Positions 1 through 4,795 of a DNA stretch of 5,860 bases are shown here, piece by piece. Each line of letters begins with the position of its first letter. The first letter of the stretch is position 1. The stretch covers positions 1 through 5,860 of the forward strand of contig MFAQ01000029.1 of assembly GCA_001776275.1 (NCBI GenBank), in the 5' to 3' direction. The DNA is from Candidatus Collierbacteria bacterium RIFOXYD1_FULL_40_9. GTDB lineage: Bacteria; Patescibacteriota; Microgenomatia; UBA1400; MFAQ01. A program made the translations under genes and the position numbers. The notes below the pieces were generated by a model. The model saw only the letters and a list, made by a program, of their open reading frames with translations. It made no database searches and was not told where the DNA came from.

Positions 1-1032
1 ATTGACCTTTTCCATGACTTGAGACTTAATCTTTTCGATAGTTTCTGGCTGTTCTAGTAAGACAGTCTTGGCTGATTCCCGACCTTGGGCTAGTGTTTGG
101 CCTTCATATTTTAGGAAAGAGCCAGCTTTTTCGACGACACCGTAGGCAATAGCGGTATCCAAAAGATCTCCTAACTTACTAATACCACCGACATTGAGAA
201 CATCAAACTCGGCGATTTTGAAAGGGGAGGCAACTTTGTTTTTGACAATTTTGGCCCTGTGCCTTGAGCCAACAATCTCATCTCCTTCTTGAATATTACC
301 GATTTTGCGCATATCGATACGAATAGAGGCATAAAATTTGAGCGCTTTACCGCCGGTGGTTACTTCGGGGTTGCCGAACATGACGCCGATTTTGTCGCGA
401 AGTTGATTGGTAAAAATAACTATGCATTTACTTTTTGAGATAGCGCCGGTAATTTTGCGAAGGGCTTGGCTCATGAGGCGAGCCTGCATACCCATGGCAG
501 CGTCTCCCATTTCGCCGTCGATTTCGGCCTTGGGAACTAGGGCGGCAACAGAATCAATAACAACAACATCAACTCCACCTGAGCGAATAAGGGTTTCGGC
601 AATTTCTAGGGCTTGCTCGCCGTTGTCTGGCTGAGAGAGTAAGAGTTGATCAAGGTCGACACCGATTGAGCGAGCTCGGTTGGGGTCGACTGCGTGCTCG
701 GCATCGATAAAAGCGGCGATACCGCCTTGCTTTTGGCTTTCTGCCACTACATGGAGGGCAACTGTGGTTTTACCTGAGGCTTCTGGTCCATAGATTTCGA
801 TAATTCTACCTTTGGGGAAACCGCCAACACCAAGAGCTAAATCTAAACTGATAGAACCGGTGGAAATAACGGGGATTTTTTCGCCGACTTTGTCGGAGCC
901 CAGGTGCATAATGGCTCCTTCGCCAAACTGTTTGGTGATTTGTTGCATAGCGATTTTGACGGCGGTTAAGCGAGCTTGATTGTCGGCGTGGACTGGAACA
1001 GTCTTGTCTTCGGTTTTTTGTTTCTTTGCCAT
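1..1032 (-). CDS. recA: RecA recombinase, C-terminal tail cut by window edge
   Basis: RecA forms ATP-dependent filaments on single-stranded DNA, drives strand exchange and stimulates LexA-type self-cleavage. Reading from ATG at 1032, 344 codons stay open to base 1, so only the last few residues and the stop are missing (E. coli RecA has 353). Visible motifs: Walker A GPEASGKTT at 82-90, the AEHAVDP segment at 111-117 with the catalytic glutamate at 112, Walker B VDVVVIDS at 154-161, loop L1 around 170-178, and loop L2 from TNQ (208-210) through KIGVMFGNPE to TTGGKALKFYAS. Against E. coli the N-terminus is about 16 residues longer. No Shine-Dalgarno sequence precedes the ATG; the leader is almost pure A/T. 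Five of ten proline codons are CCC, unlike rplM and rpsI, which have none in eleven. Identity is certain. Confidence 0.98.
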   Translation of the reverse strand, partial: MAKKQKTEDKTVPVHADNQARLTAVKIAMQQITKQFGEGAIMHLGSDKVGEKIPVISTGSISLDLALGVGGFPKGRIIEIYGPEASGKTTVALHVVAESQKQGGIAAFIDAEHAVDPNRARSIGVDLDQLLLSQPDNGEQALEIAETLIRSGGVDVVVIDSVAALVPKAEIDGEMGDAAMGMQARLMSQALRKITGAISKSKCIVIFTNQLRDKIGVMFGNPEVTTGGKALKFYASIRIDMRKIGNIQEGDEIVGSRHRAKIVKNKVASPFKIAEFDVLNVGGISKLGDLLDTAIAYGVVEKAGSFLKYEGQTLAQGRESAKTVLLEQPETIEKIKSQVMEKVN

Positions 1033-1060
1033 ATGTATTTTTATTTTTTAATCTAAAATC

Positions 1061-1089
1061 AATTTAACCCTTTCGGGTTATTTTTGCAA
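1061..1089 (-). promoter_or_regulatory. Candidate recA promoter with embedded palindrome
   Basis: On the minus strand TTGCAA (1089-1084) and TTAAAT (1067-1062) are 16 bases apart, a plausible -35/-10 pair about 30 bases before the recA ATG. The spacer is filled by the perfect palindrome TAACCCGAAAGGGTTA (1080-1065), with 6-base arms and a 4-base centre, whose last arm enters the -10. Placement and spacing resemble a LexA-type operator, although the arms match no LexA box I know. The same bases could form an RNA hairpin with a GAAA loop, or, on the plus strand, a small terminator followed by TTTTT. The palindrome is seen directly; the promoter and operator roles are inference. Confidence 0.4.
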
Positions 1090-1092
1090 GAA

Positions 1093-1125
1093 CAAAAAAA
1101 AGCAGACCGTAAATAGAGTCTGCTT
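1093..1125 (-). terminator. Intrinsic terminator after the small membrane protein gene
   Basis: Read on the minus strand, AAGCAGAC (1125-1118) and GTCTGCTT (1107-1100) form a perfect 8-bp stem around a 10-base loop. The T run begins in the stem and continues to 1094, giving eight T in a row. It lies 8 bases after the stop codon of the gene at 1133-1411 and insulates recA from it. Confidence 0.85.
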
Positions 1126-1132
1126 AAAAGCA

Positions 1133-1411
1133 CTAATAAAGATTGCTACATAACTCAGGTGTTGGGATTTGTAAGAATATGCTTAATTGACTACAGACAA
1201 TTGTAATTTGCTGTGCGTTATAAAAATAGTAAAACGGAAAGTAGAACCAAGCAGCAATTGCAAGCAGGGAAACAATTGAGACAATTAACCCAACCGCTGT
1301 TTTATCTTCAAAAAAGCATGGGTAGCCTACAAGAAAGAAGAAAAGCAACCAAAAGAACGGCCAGACCAAATAAACATATATCAGCAGCTCTAGAATTCTG
1401 CTTGGATTCAA
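1133..1411 (-). CDS. Small two-helix membrane protein, TTG start
   Basis: I do not recognise this 92-residue protein. It is strongly hydrophobic and aromatic. One transmembrane segment spans about residues 7-29 (rich in W, F and L) and a second about 38-64 (ending in a W/F/Y cluster), joined by a short loop with Cys32 and the acidic pair Glu35-Asp36. The C-terminal 25 residues are more polar and contain two cysteines. The start is TTG at 1411, supported by GAGG seven bases upstream; no ATG lies near. An extended -10 (1459-1451) and a strong terminator (1125-1093) bracket it as a single-gene unit, which argues that it is real. It diverges from the gene at 1537. Function is unknown; two-helix proteins of this size are too common to assign by topology. 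Confidence 0.7.
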   Translation of the reverse strand: MNPSRILELLIYVYLVWPFFWLLFFFLVGYPCFFEDKTAVGLIVSIVSLLAIAAWFYFPFYYFYNAQQITIVCSQLSIFLQIPTPELCSNLY

Positions 1412-1450
1412 AGTGACACCTCGCCTTTATTTTAATGTTGTTTTGAGGCT

Positions 1451-1459
1451 ATTCTAGCA
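1451..1459 (-). promoter_or_regulatory. Extended -10 promoter for the small membrane protein
   Basis: The minus strand reads TGCTAGAAT (1459-1451), a TGn motif joined to a -10 with five of six consensus bases. It predicts a start near 1444 and a leader of about 33 bases that contains the GAGG ribosome site. No convincing -35 is seen, as is usual for extended -10 promoters. A second TAGAAT lies at 1472-1467. Confidence 0.5.
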
Positions 1460-1493
1460 CAGACCAATTCTATAAGTACACGCAATGTTGTTG

Positions 1494-1502
1494 TGTTAAA
1501 AT
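1494..1502 (+). promoter_or_regulatory. Extended -10 promoter for the 96-residue protein
   Basis: TGTTAAAAT fits TGn plus a -10 with five of six consensus bases. It predicts a start near 1509 and a leader of about 28 bases carrying the GGAGGAG ribosome site at 1524-1530. No clear -35 is seen. Confidence 0.5.
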
Positions 1503-1536
1503 TTGAGACGACTTTGAAATTTTGGAGGAGTGGTTT

Positions 1537-1827
1537 ATGAACCAGTTTTTCTTGAAACTTAACAGGGAAATGATGTCTAATTTGTTACTTGGTGGAGAAG
1601 TAGTTGTTACTTTTGAGGAACGAGAGGGAAATTACAAACTTGAGGACTTAACTTCTATGATGTCCAGACTCGTAGAATATGTTGGTAGAAGAGAGAAAAA
1701 AATTTATACACTGTTTTGCACGGCTTCAAAACGTCAGTCTTCTTATCGGGTTAGAATTGAGCTTATCAACACAAAAGGTGAAGAATGGTTTATCGGTAAA
1801 ATAATTTTCCCGAAGGCGCCTGTTTAG
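1537..1827 (+). CDS. Small soluble protein of unknown function (96 residues)
   Basis: I do not recognise this protein. The start is ATG at 1537 because a strong Shine-Dalgarno GGAGGAG (1524-1530) sits six bases upstream; an in-frame TTG at 1522 would place that site inside the coding region. The protein has no membrane segment. It shows alternating patterns such as GGEVVVTFEE (19-28) and SYRVRIELIN (69-78), which suggest beta strands around a central helix (about 35-50) that precedes RREKK (51-55). The C-terminus is short and hydrophobic (FIGKIIFPKAPV). Its own promoter and a terminator that overlaps the stop codon make it a single-gene unit, divergent from the membrane protein at 1133-1411. 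A small nucleic-acid-binding or regulatory protein is possible, but nothing proves it. Confidence 0.7.
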   Translation: MNQFFLKLNREMMSNLLLGGEVVVTFEEREGNYKLEDLTSMMSRLVEYVGRREKKIYTLFCTASKRQSSYRVRIELINTKGEEWFIGKIIFPKAPV

Positions 1828-1837
1828 GCGCTTTTTT
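1813..1837 (+). terminator. Intrinsic terminator overlapping the stop codon
   Basis: GCGCCT (1816-1821), loop GTTT and AGGCGC (1826-1831) form a 6-bp GC-rich stem, extendable by one G-U and two A-T pairs, followed directly by six T (1832-1837). The TAG stop (1825-1827) straddles the loop and the second arm, so a terminating ribosome would cover the hairpin. Confidence 0.85.
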
Positions 1838-1848
1838 GTGCCTTGTGG

Positions 1849-1857
1849 TGATAAAAT
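1849..1857 (+). promoter_or_regulatory. Extended -10 promoter of the tRNA gene
   Basis: TGATAAAAT fits TGn plus a -10 with five of six consensus bases. It predicts a start near 1864, leaving a 7-base 5' leader before the mature tRNA at 1871, which is an ordinary arrangement for a single tRNA gene. It begins 12 bases after the T run of the preceding terminator. Confidence 0.5.
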
Positions 1858-1870
1858 TATTGAGTTAGCA

Positions 1871-1941
1871 CGGGGTGTAGTATAACGGCAGTATCTGCGG
1901 CTGGGGGTCGCAGGGCCCGAGATCGTCACTCGGCACCCCGA
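1871..1941 (+). tRNA. tRNA-Pro (anticodon GGG), divergent T loop, no encoded CCA
   Basis: The 71 bases fold as a full cloverleaf. The acceptor stem CGGGGTG/CACCCCG has 7 perfect pairs, and the D arm GTAT/GTAT holds A14, G18, G19 and A21. The anticodon stem TGCGG/TCGCA closes the loop CTGGGGG. The variable region has four bases, and the T stem CCGAG/CTCGG is perfect. T33 is followed by GGG at 34-36 and G37. C1-G72, A73, G35 and G36 are the known bacterial proline identity set, so it should read CCC (and CCU) as proline. Oddities: the T loop is ATCGTCA, so the near-invariant T54/A58 pair appears as A54/T58; position 38 is G and could pair with C32; A15/C48 is not a normal Levitt pair. CCA is not encoded, so a CCA-adding enzyme would be needed. 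A dedicated promoter and terminator suggest expression. It may be a functional divergent tRNA or a decaying copy. Confidence 0.8.
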
Positions 1942-1946
1942 ATTTT

Positions 1947-1968
1947 GGTTGATTTATCAATCTTTTTT
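1947..1968 (+). terminator. Intrinsic terminator of the tRNA gene
   Basis: GGTTGA (1947-1952), loop TTTA and TCAATC (1957-1962) form a 6-bp stem with one G-U pair, followed by six T (1963-1968). It begins five bases after the discriminator base. The T run overlaps the stop codon (1969-1967) of the convergent SemiSWEET gene. Confidence 0.6.
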
Positions 1969-2263
1969 ATTTGTACAGGAATACACCAGCGGCGATTGCG
2001 GTACAAAGAATTCCTCCCATGGTGGAGTTGAAGATAATTGGTTTGTCTTTTCTATGGAAGCCATATGCAAGCCAAATTATTGAGGTAGCGGCTGATAACA
2101 ACCAAGTACTCAACGAAATACCAGTAACATTTTTATGTAGATATACTTGGTAGACCTGTGGAGTCATACTTAGAGGACTAATGATTGCAATAAGTGACAT
2201 GGCGGAGTCAAAATAGTCCGGATTGCTTTTTCTGATCCGGTGATGTGGGTGGTGGGTGGGCAT
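1967..2263 (-). CDS. SemiSWEET-type sugar transporter (PQ-loop/MtN3 family)
   Basis: SemiSWEETs are three-helix membrane proteins that dimerise to move sugars across the inner membrane by facilitated diffusion. The 98 residues fit one repeat: helix 1 about 19-41 with the MTPQVYQVY motif (Pro35-Gln36), the family-typical link KNVTGISLSTW (44-54), helix 2 about 50-68 ending in WLAYGF, the RKDKP turn, and helix 3 about 75-97 with Asn79 near its start. The first 18 residues (His-rich, then basic) are an extension beyond most SemiSWEETs. A later Met at 22 would cut into helix 1, so ATG at 2263 is preferred. There is no Shine-Dalgarno; a -10 (TACAAT) ends 7 bases before the ATG, suggesting a leaderless message. 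It could supply a fermentative, host-dependent cell with sugars; that is inference. Confidence 0.88.
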   Translation of the reverse strand: MPTHHPHHRIRKSNPDYFDSAMSLIAIISPLSMTPQVYQVYLHKNVTGISLSTWLLSAATSIIWLAYGFHRKDKPIIFNSTMGGILCTAIAAGVFLYK

Positions 2264-2270
2264 TAATTCT

Positions 2271-2300
2271 ATTGTAGCAAGTTGATTTTTTGATTAGAAT
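2271..2300. promoter_or_regulatory. Interlocked divergent promoters, both candidate leaderless starts
   Basis: Plus strand: TTGTAG (2272-2277), 17 bases, TAGAAT (2295-2300), then 6 bases to ATG at 2307. Minus strand: TTCTAA (2299-2294), 17 bases, TACAAT (2276-2271), then 7 bases to ATG at 2263. Each -10 overlaps the opposite -35, so two polymerases could not bind together. Each -10 matches five of six consensus bases; the -35s match only three of six. The predicted start points fall on or within a base of the start codons. The sequence arrangement is seen directly; promoter activity is inferred. Confidence 0.5.
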
Positions 2301-2306
2301 AGACGG

Positions 2307-3314
2307 ATGACACTCTATGGTGAACATGTGGCACACGAGATCGACAATCCAACTAATGAATGCGAGATAAGACCGAGATTGATAAAGTCAGAAGATAGGC
2401 GACTTGTTAAAGCAAAATACACTATGTCTTCTATGTTGGTTGTGGCTGTAGCATCTGCTTTAAAAAACAGTTCCTTTGAAGGTGGGGTTGTTTCTTTTGG
2501 TGGATTCTCTAGAAACATTGAGTTGGAAGAAGATGAAGAAATAAAGGAATTGCCAGGCGATATTCCAAAAGATGTTGCAGATAAAAACTTTCGGGAGATG
2601 GCTAGAGCAACAGCCCAAAAATGGTATGTGGCACTAAGTAACATGTTTCGGTCAATGGGCGAAGTAACTAAAATACCTCTATGGAGTAGCGATGGTCGAA
2701 TGAAAATAGCCATTCCTGGTGGACACCTTGGTTTTGAAGTAGGAGGAATATTGCGATTTCTAAACGAACAAGGATTACCTGCTGATATTGATGTTATTGA
2801 TACAGCAGAGACTGGTCAAGAAAAAGAAAGTATGGAGCTTGATCCACTGTTGTCTGCAAAAGGGTCTACGGTAGACTTTTGGCCACATACAGACGCTACT
2901 GATTTTCTTAGAGGTAAAGATTATGACCTAGTAGTGCTTAGACACCCCGGACCAGTCAACGAGATGATTTTGATTGATAAATGGCGTGAGATTTTGAAAA
3001 AAACAATAGAGACTAACCCAGAAATGATTATATTTAGCACTTATGACCATGTTATTGAAGACCCAGAAGTTATTGATCACTTTAAAGCAGATCGAGAACT
3101 TAGAGAGTCGAATATATTTGCTTTACTGTTAAAAGACCTTGGATACGAAGATTGTTTACCTGATGCAGGAGCGGAGATAAGTGACGCTCTCCATTATCCA
3201 CTAAGCGTTTACATGACTGCTTGTGAGACAGATCCAGACAGGCCAACAAAACTAAGATGGACGCTACCAGTTGACCGATATATGACTATATTTCGAAGAA
3301 GGAGTGATTCGTAG
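2307..3314 (+). CDS. Class I methyltransferase-like (Rossmann) protein
   Basis: No precise family is recognised. The central part reads like a class I SAM-dependent methyltransferase fold: a first strand and glycine-rich turn, MKIAIPGGHLGFEVG (132-146); an acidic end to the second strand, DVIDTAE (162-168); DATDFL (196-201), which could be the region following strand 3; a strand-4 segment, DYDLVVLRHPGP (205-216), where a catalytic motif often lies; and a strand 5, PEMIIFSTYD (238-247). The glycine motif is not the classical GxGxG, so cofactor binding is unproven. The first 130 residues include an acidic stretch, EEDEEIKE (74-81), and match nothing known to me. The start is ATG at 2307, six bases after a TAGAAT -10 and without Shine-Dalgarno. 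It diverges from the SemiSWEET gene and converges on capA. Substrate is unknown; a non-enzymatic Rossmann protein is possible. Confidence 0.65.
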   Translation: MTLYGEHVAHEIDNPTNECEIRPRLIKSEDRRLVKAKYTMSSMLVVAVASALKNSSFEGGVVSFGGFSRNIELEEDEEIKELPGDIPKDVADKNFREMARATAQKWYVALSNMFRSMGEVTKIPLWSSDGRMKIAIPGGHLGFEVGGILRFLNEQGLPADIDVIDTAETGQEKESMELDPLLSAKGSTVDFWPHTDATDFLRGKDYDLVVLRHPGPVNEMILIDKWREILKKTIETNPEMIIFSTYDHVIEDPEVIDHFKADRELRESNIFALLLKDLGYEDCLPDAGAEISDALHYPLSVYMTACETDPDRPTKLRWTLPVDRYMTIFRRRSDS

Positions 3315-3330
3315 CTGACAGACCAAATCG

Positions 3331-3358
3331 ACAAAAACCTTTAAGGGGTAGTTTTTGT
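3331..3358. terminator. Possible bidirectional terminator between convergent genes
   Basis: ACAAAAAC (3331-3338) and GTTTTTGT (3351-3358) are perfect inverted arms with a small inner CCTT/AAGG pairing. Each strand ends the hairpin in a T-rich run, so it could stop transcripts of both 2307-3314 (plus) and 3341-4327 (minus). The stem is AT-rich and its inner part is asymmetric, so strength is doubtful. The capA stop codon lies inside it. Confidence 0.45.
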
Positions 3359-4327
3359 TTCTGGTTGATAGTCTTTGTTTATAAAAATTGGAAGAGCTGA
3401 GTAGGTACTAACTTTGTCATTTTCAAAAACCACCTTGACGACCAAACCTTGCCTGGTTTCTTTGGACCACATTTGGTCGAAAACAAAGTTACCAAGGGAA
3501 TAAAAAATTGGAACGTCTTTGTATTTTTCGATTTCTTGAGCCCAGTGAGGATGATGACCGATAATAAGGTCGGCCCCATTGTCTACTGCAAGACGGGCGA
3601 GTTCTTGCTGTCTTTTGCTTTTTTGCTGATACTCGTTGCCCCAGTGGAAACTGACGATAACGATATCGGCAGACTTGGTGGCGAGCTCTAGCTGTTTTAG
3701 TAAAAGCTCTTTGCTTAGATTATTTATTTCTTTTGGGTATGGAGGAACGTCGTTTAGCCCAAGGAAGGCAATTTTGGTGTTTTTTATTTGACTAACAATA
3801 ATTCCGCTACCAGTACTAAGACCAACTGAGCTAATTTTGTTTTGGAGAAGAATATTGTTTGTTAATTCGATGCCATTTTTGGCTTGGTTATTGATGTGAT
3901 TGTTGGCTAAATTGGCGTGAGTTACACCCAAGAGTTTTAAACCTTGAACAGAATTTTTGTCGGCACAAAAAACCATGCCAGTATCTGTAACTGGGCAATT
4001 TTCGCCAAAGGGGGACTCTAGATTTGCAAGAACAACATCCGTATTTTTGAAAAAGCTGTTTATTTTTTGGAATGGAAAGGTAAAATCGGCTTGTTTTTGG
4101 AGCTTAGTGTTTACGGAGCGACCGAGCATAATGTCCCCCACTGCCATAATGGTGATAGGCTCTGGTTTGATTTTCTCTTTGGGAATTGGGAGCAAAGAAT
4201 TGGCAAGACTGGTAATTATGGGAATCGGTTTTTGCTCATTTAAAACCTTTTGCTGTCGATACTCGAAGTAGCCAAGAACAACTAAAGTTACGGCAAATAG
4301 ACAAAGAAAAAAGTGTGAGGTCTTCAC
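3341..4327 (-). CDS. CapA-family (PGA_cap) metallophosphatase-like membrane-anchored protein
   Basis: The family includes CapA/PgsA of poly-gamma-glutamate capsule machinery and has a calcineurin-like metallophosphatase fold acting outside the membrane. Residues 1-20 form a signal anchor (FFLCLFAVTLVVLG) and a linker runs to about 57. Family motifs appear in order: GDIMLGR (64-70), NLESPFGE (102-109), NLANNHINN (139-147), SFHWGNEY (226-233), GADLIIGHHPHW (251-262) and SLGNFVFDQ (277-285). Together these supply the Asp, Asn and His residues expected to bind metals. Cys111 and Cys121 could form an external disulfide. The length (328) is normal. The only reasonable start is GTG at 4327; there is no ATG before the domain and no Shine-Dalgarno. 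That GTG lies inside a terminator hairpin. No other capsule gene is adjacent, so a role in polyglutamate export is not supported by context; general cell-surface hydrolysis is as likely. Confidence 0.92.
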   Translation of the reverse strand: MKTSHFFLCLFAVTLVVLGYFEYRQQKVLNEQKPIPIITSLANSLLPIPKEKIKPEPITIMAVGDIMLGRSVNTKLQKQADFTFPFQKINSFFKNTDVVLANLESPFGENCPVTDTGMVFCADKNSVQGLKLLGVTHANLANNHINNQAKNGIELTNNILLQNKISSVGLSTGSGIIVSQIKNTKIAFLGLNDVPPYPKEINNLSKELLLKQLELATKSADIVIVSFHWGNEYQQKSKRQQELARLAVDNGADLIIGHHPHWAQEIEKYKDVPIFYSLGNFVFDQMWSKETRQGLVVKVVFENDKVSTYSALPIFINKDYQPETKTTP

Positions 4328-4333
4328 ACTTTT
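4307..4333 (-). terminator. Terminator hairpin containing the capA start codon
   Basis: On the minus strand AAAAGTGTGA (4333-4324), loop AGACC and TCACACTTTT (4318-4309) form a perfect 10-bp stem, followed by TTCTTT. It lies 12 bases after the stop of the gene at 4346-4765 and would end that transcript. The GTG start of capA (4327-4325) is in the first arm. It may instead, or also, hide the capA start codon in read-through messages. Confidence 0.65.
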
Positions 4334-4339
4334 ATTTTA
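4334..4339 (-). promoter_or_regulatory. Possible -10 for a leaderless capA transcript
   Basis: TAAAAT (4339-4334, five of six consensus bases) ends six bases before the GTG start of capA, the same distance seen at the 2307 gene. Transcription would begin at or near 4327, inside the first arm of the hairpin. No good -35 is seen at the right distance, and the region is AT-rich, so this is weak. Confidence 0.3.
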
Positions 4340-4345
4340 ATATAC

Positions 4346-4765
4346 CTAGGGGTATTCATCGGGTTTGGCATCTGTAAACTTGTAGACACCAAATCCGTGC
4401 GAAATACTGATTTCGGTACTCGGAGTATATGGTTGACTAAACAGATTGGTATTTGCTGGAACGGAGGCTGCAAGGAATTTGATGATTAGATCAACAATAC
4501 TACTGACAATTTTGGTGCTCTGGGGATTCAGGTCATCTCTTTTGCAGTTTGTCTGTGGATAAAGCTCGATTTTGACTGGACCTGCTGGCGCAATGATTTC
4601 GGCATAAGGGTCGACAACAAAATTTTGAGCGTAGGCGAACTCTATCTTTACCTCAATTTTTTGATTGGGATACAACTTGCTGACCAAATCACTTAGCCTT
4701 CTTAGATCAGACCAACTAGTCTCTAGGTTTGGATCTAAATTGGAAAACTTTAAGGAAAAGTGCAT
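4346..4765 (-). CDS. Unrecognised 139-residue soluble protein
   Basis: I do not recognise a family. The start is ATG at 4765: AAGGAG lies six bases upstream, whereas an in-frame TTG at 4786 would place that site within the gene. There is no signal peptide or membrane segment. Residues 18-31 (WSDLRRLSDLVSKL) look helical. Residues 37-45 (IEVKIEFAY) and 64-69 (VKIELY) look like strands, and 85-101 (KIVSSIVDLIIKFLAAS) like an amphipathic or hydrophobic helix; the C-terminal 40 residues are rich in Ser, Pro and Thr. It has its own extended -10 (4804-4796) and a terminator hairpin just after it, so it is probably transcribed separately from rpsI, which ends 52 bases upstream. Function unknown. Confidence 0.75.
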   Translation of the reverse strand: MHFSLKFSNLDPNLETSWSDLRRLSDLVSKLYPNQKIEVKIEFAYAQNFVVDPYAEIIAPAGPVKIELYPQTNCKRDDLNPQSTKIVSSIVDLIIKFLAASVPANTNLFSQPYTPSTEISISHGFGVYKFTDAKPDEYP

Positions 4766-4795
4766 GAAGAACTCCTTCTGTAACAAGATGATGGG

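Noticed and set aside
407..634. Plus-strand open frame of 75 codons inside recA
   Set aside because: It is fully antisense to the conserved RecA core and has no own signals.
1065..1081. recA leader palindrome as a plus-strand terminator
   Set aside because: It has a TTTTT tail on the plus strand, but no plus-strand gene reads toward it; kept only as an alternative to the operator reading.
1213..1416. Plus-strand open frame of 67 codons opposite the small membrane protein
   Set aside because: The minus frame has a Shine-Dalgarno, promoter and terminator; this one has none.
1434..1492. Imperfect direct repeat around ATGTTGTT (1435-1442 and 1485-1492)
   Set aside because: The shared core is eight bases in AT-rich DNA and shows no further periodicity; likely chance.
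2315..2713. Minus-strand open frame of 132 codons opposite the methyltransferase-like gene
   Set aside because: No ribosome site or promoter is seen, its protein is serine-rich and low in features, while the plus frame is longer and has Rossmann-like motifs and a promoter.
3449..4271. Plus-strand open frames of 80 and 104 codons inside capA
   Set aside because: They are shadows of the clear CapA-family gene on the minus strand.
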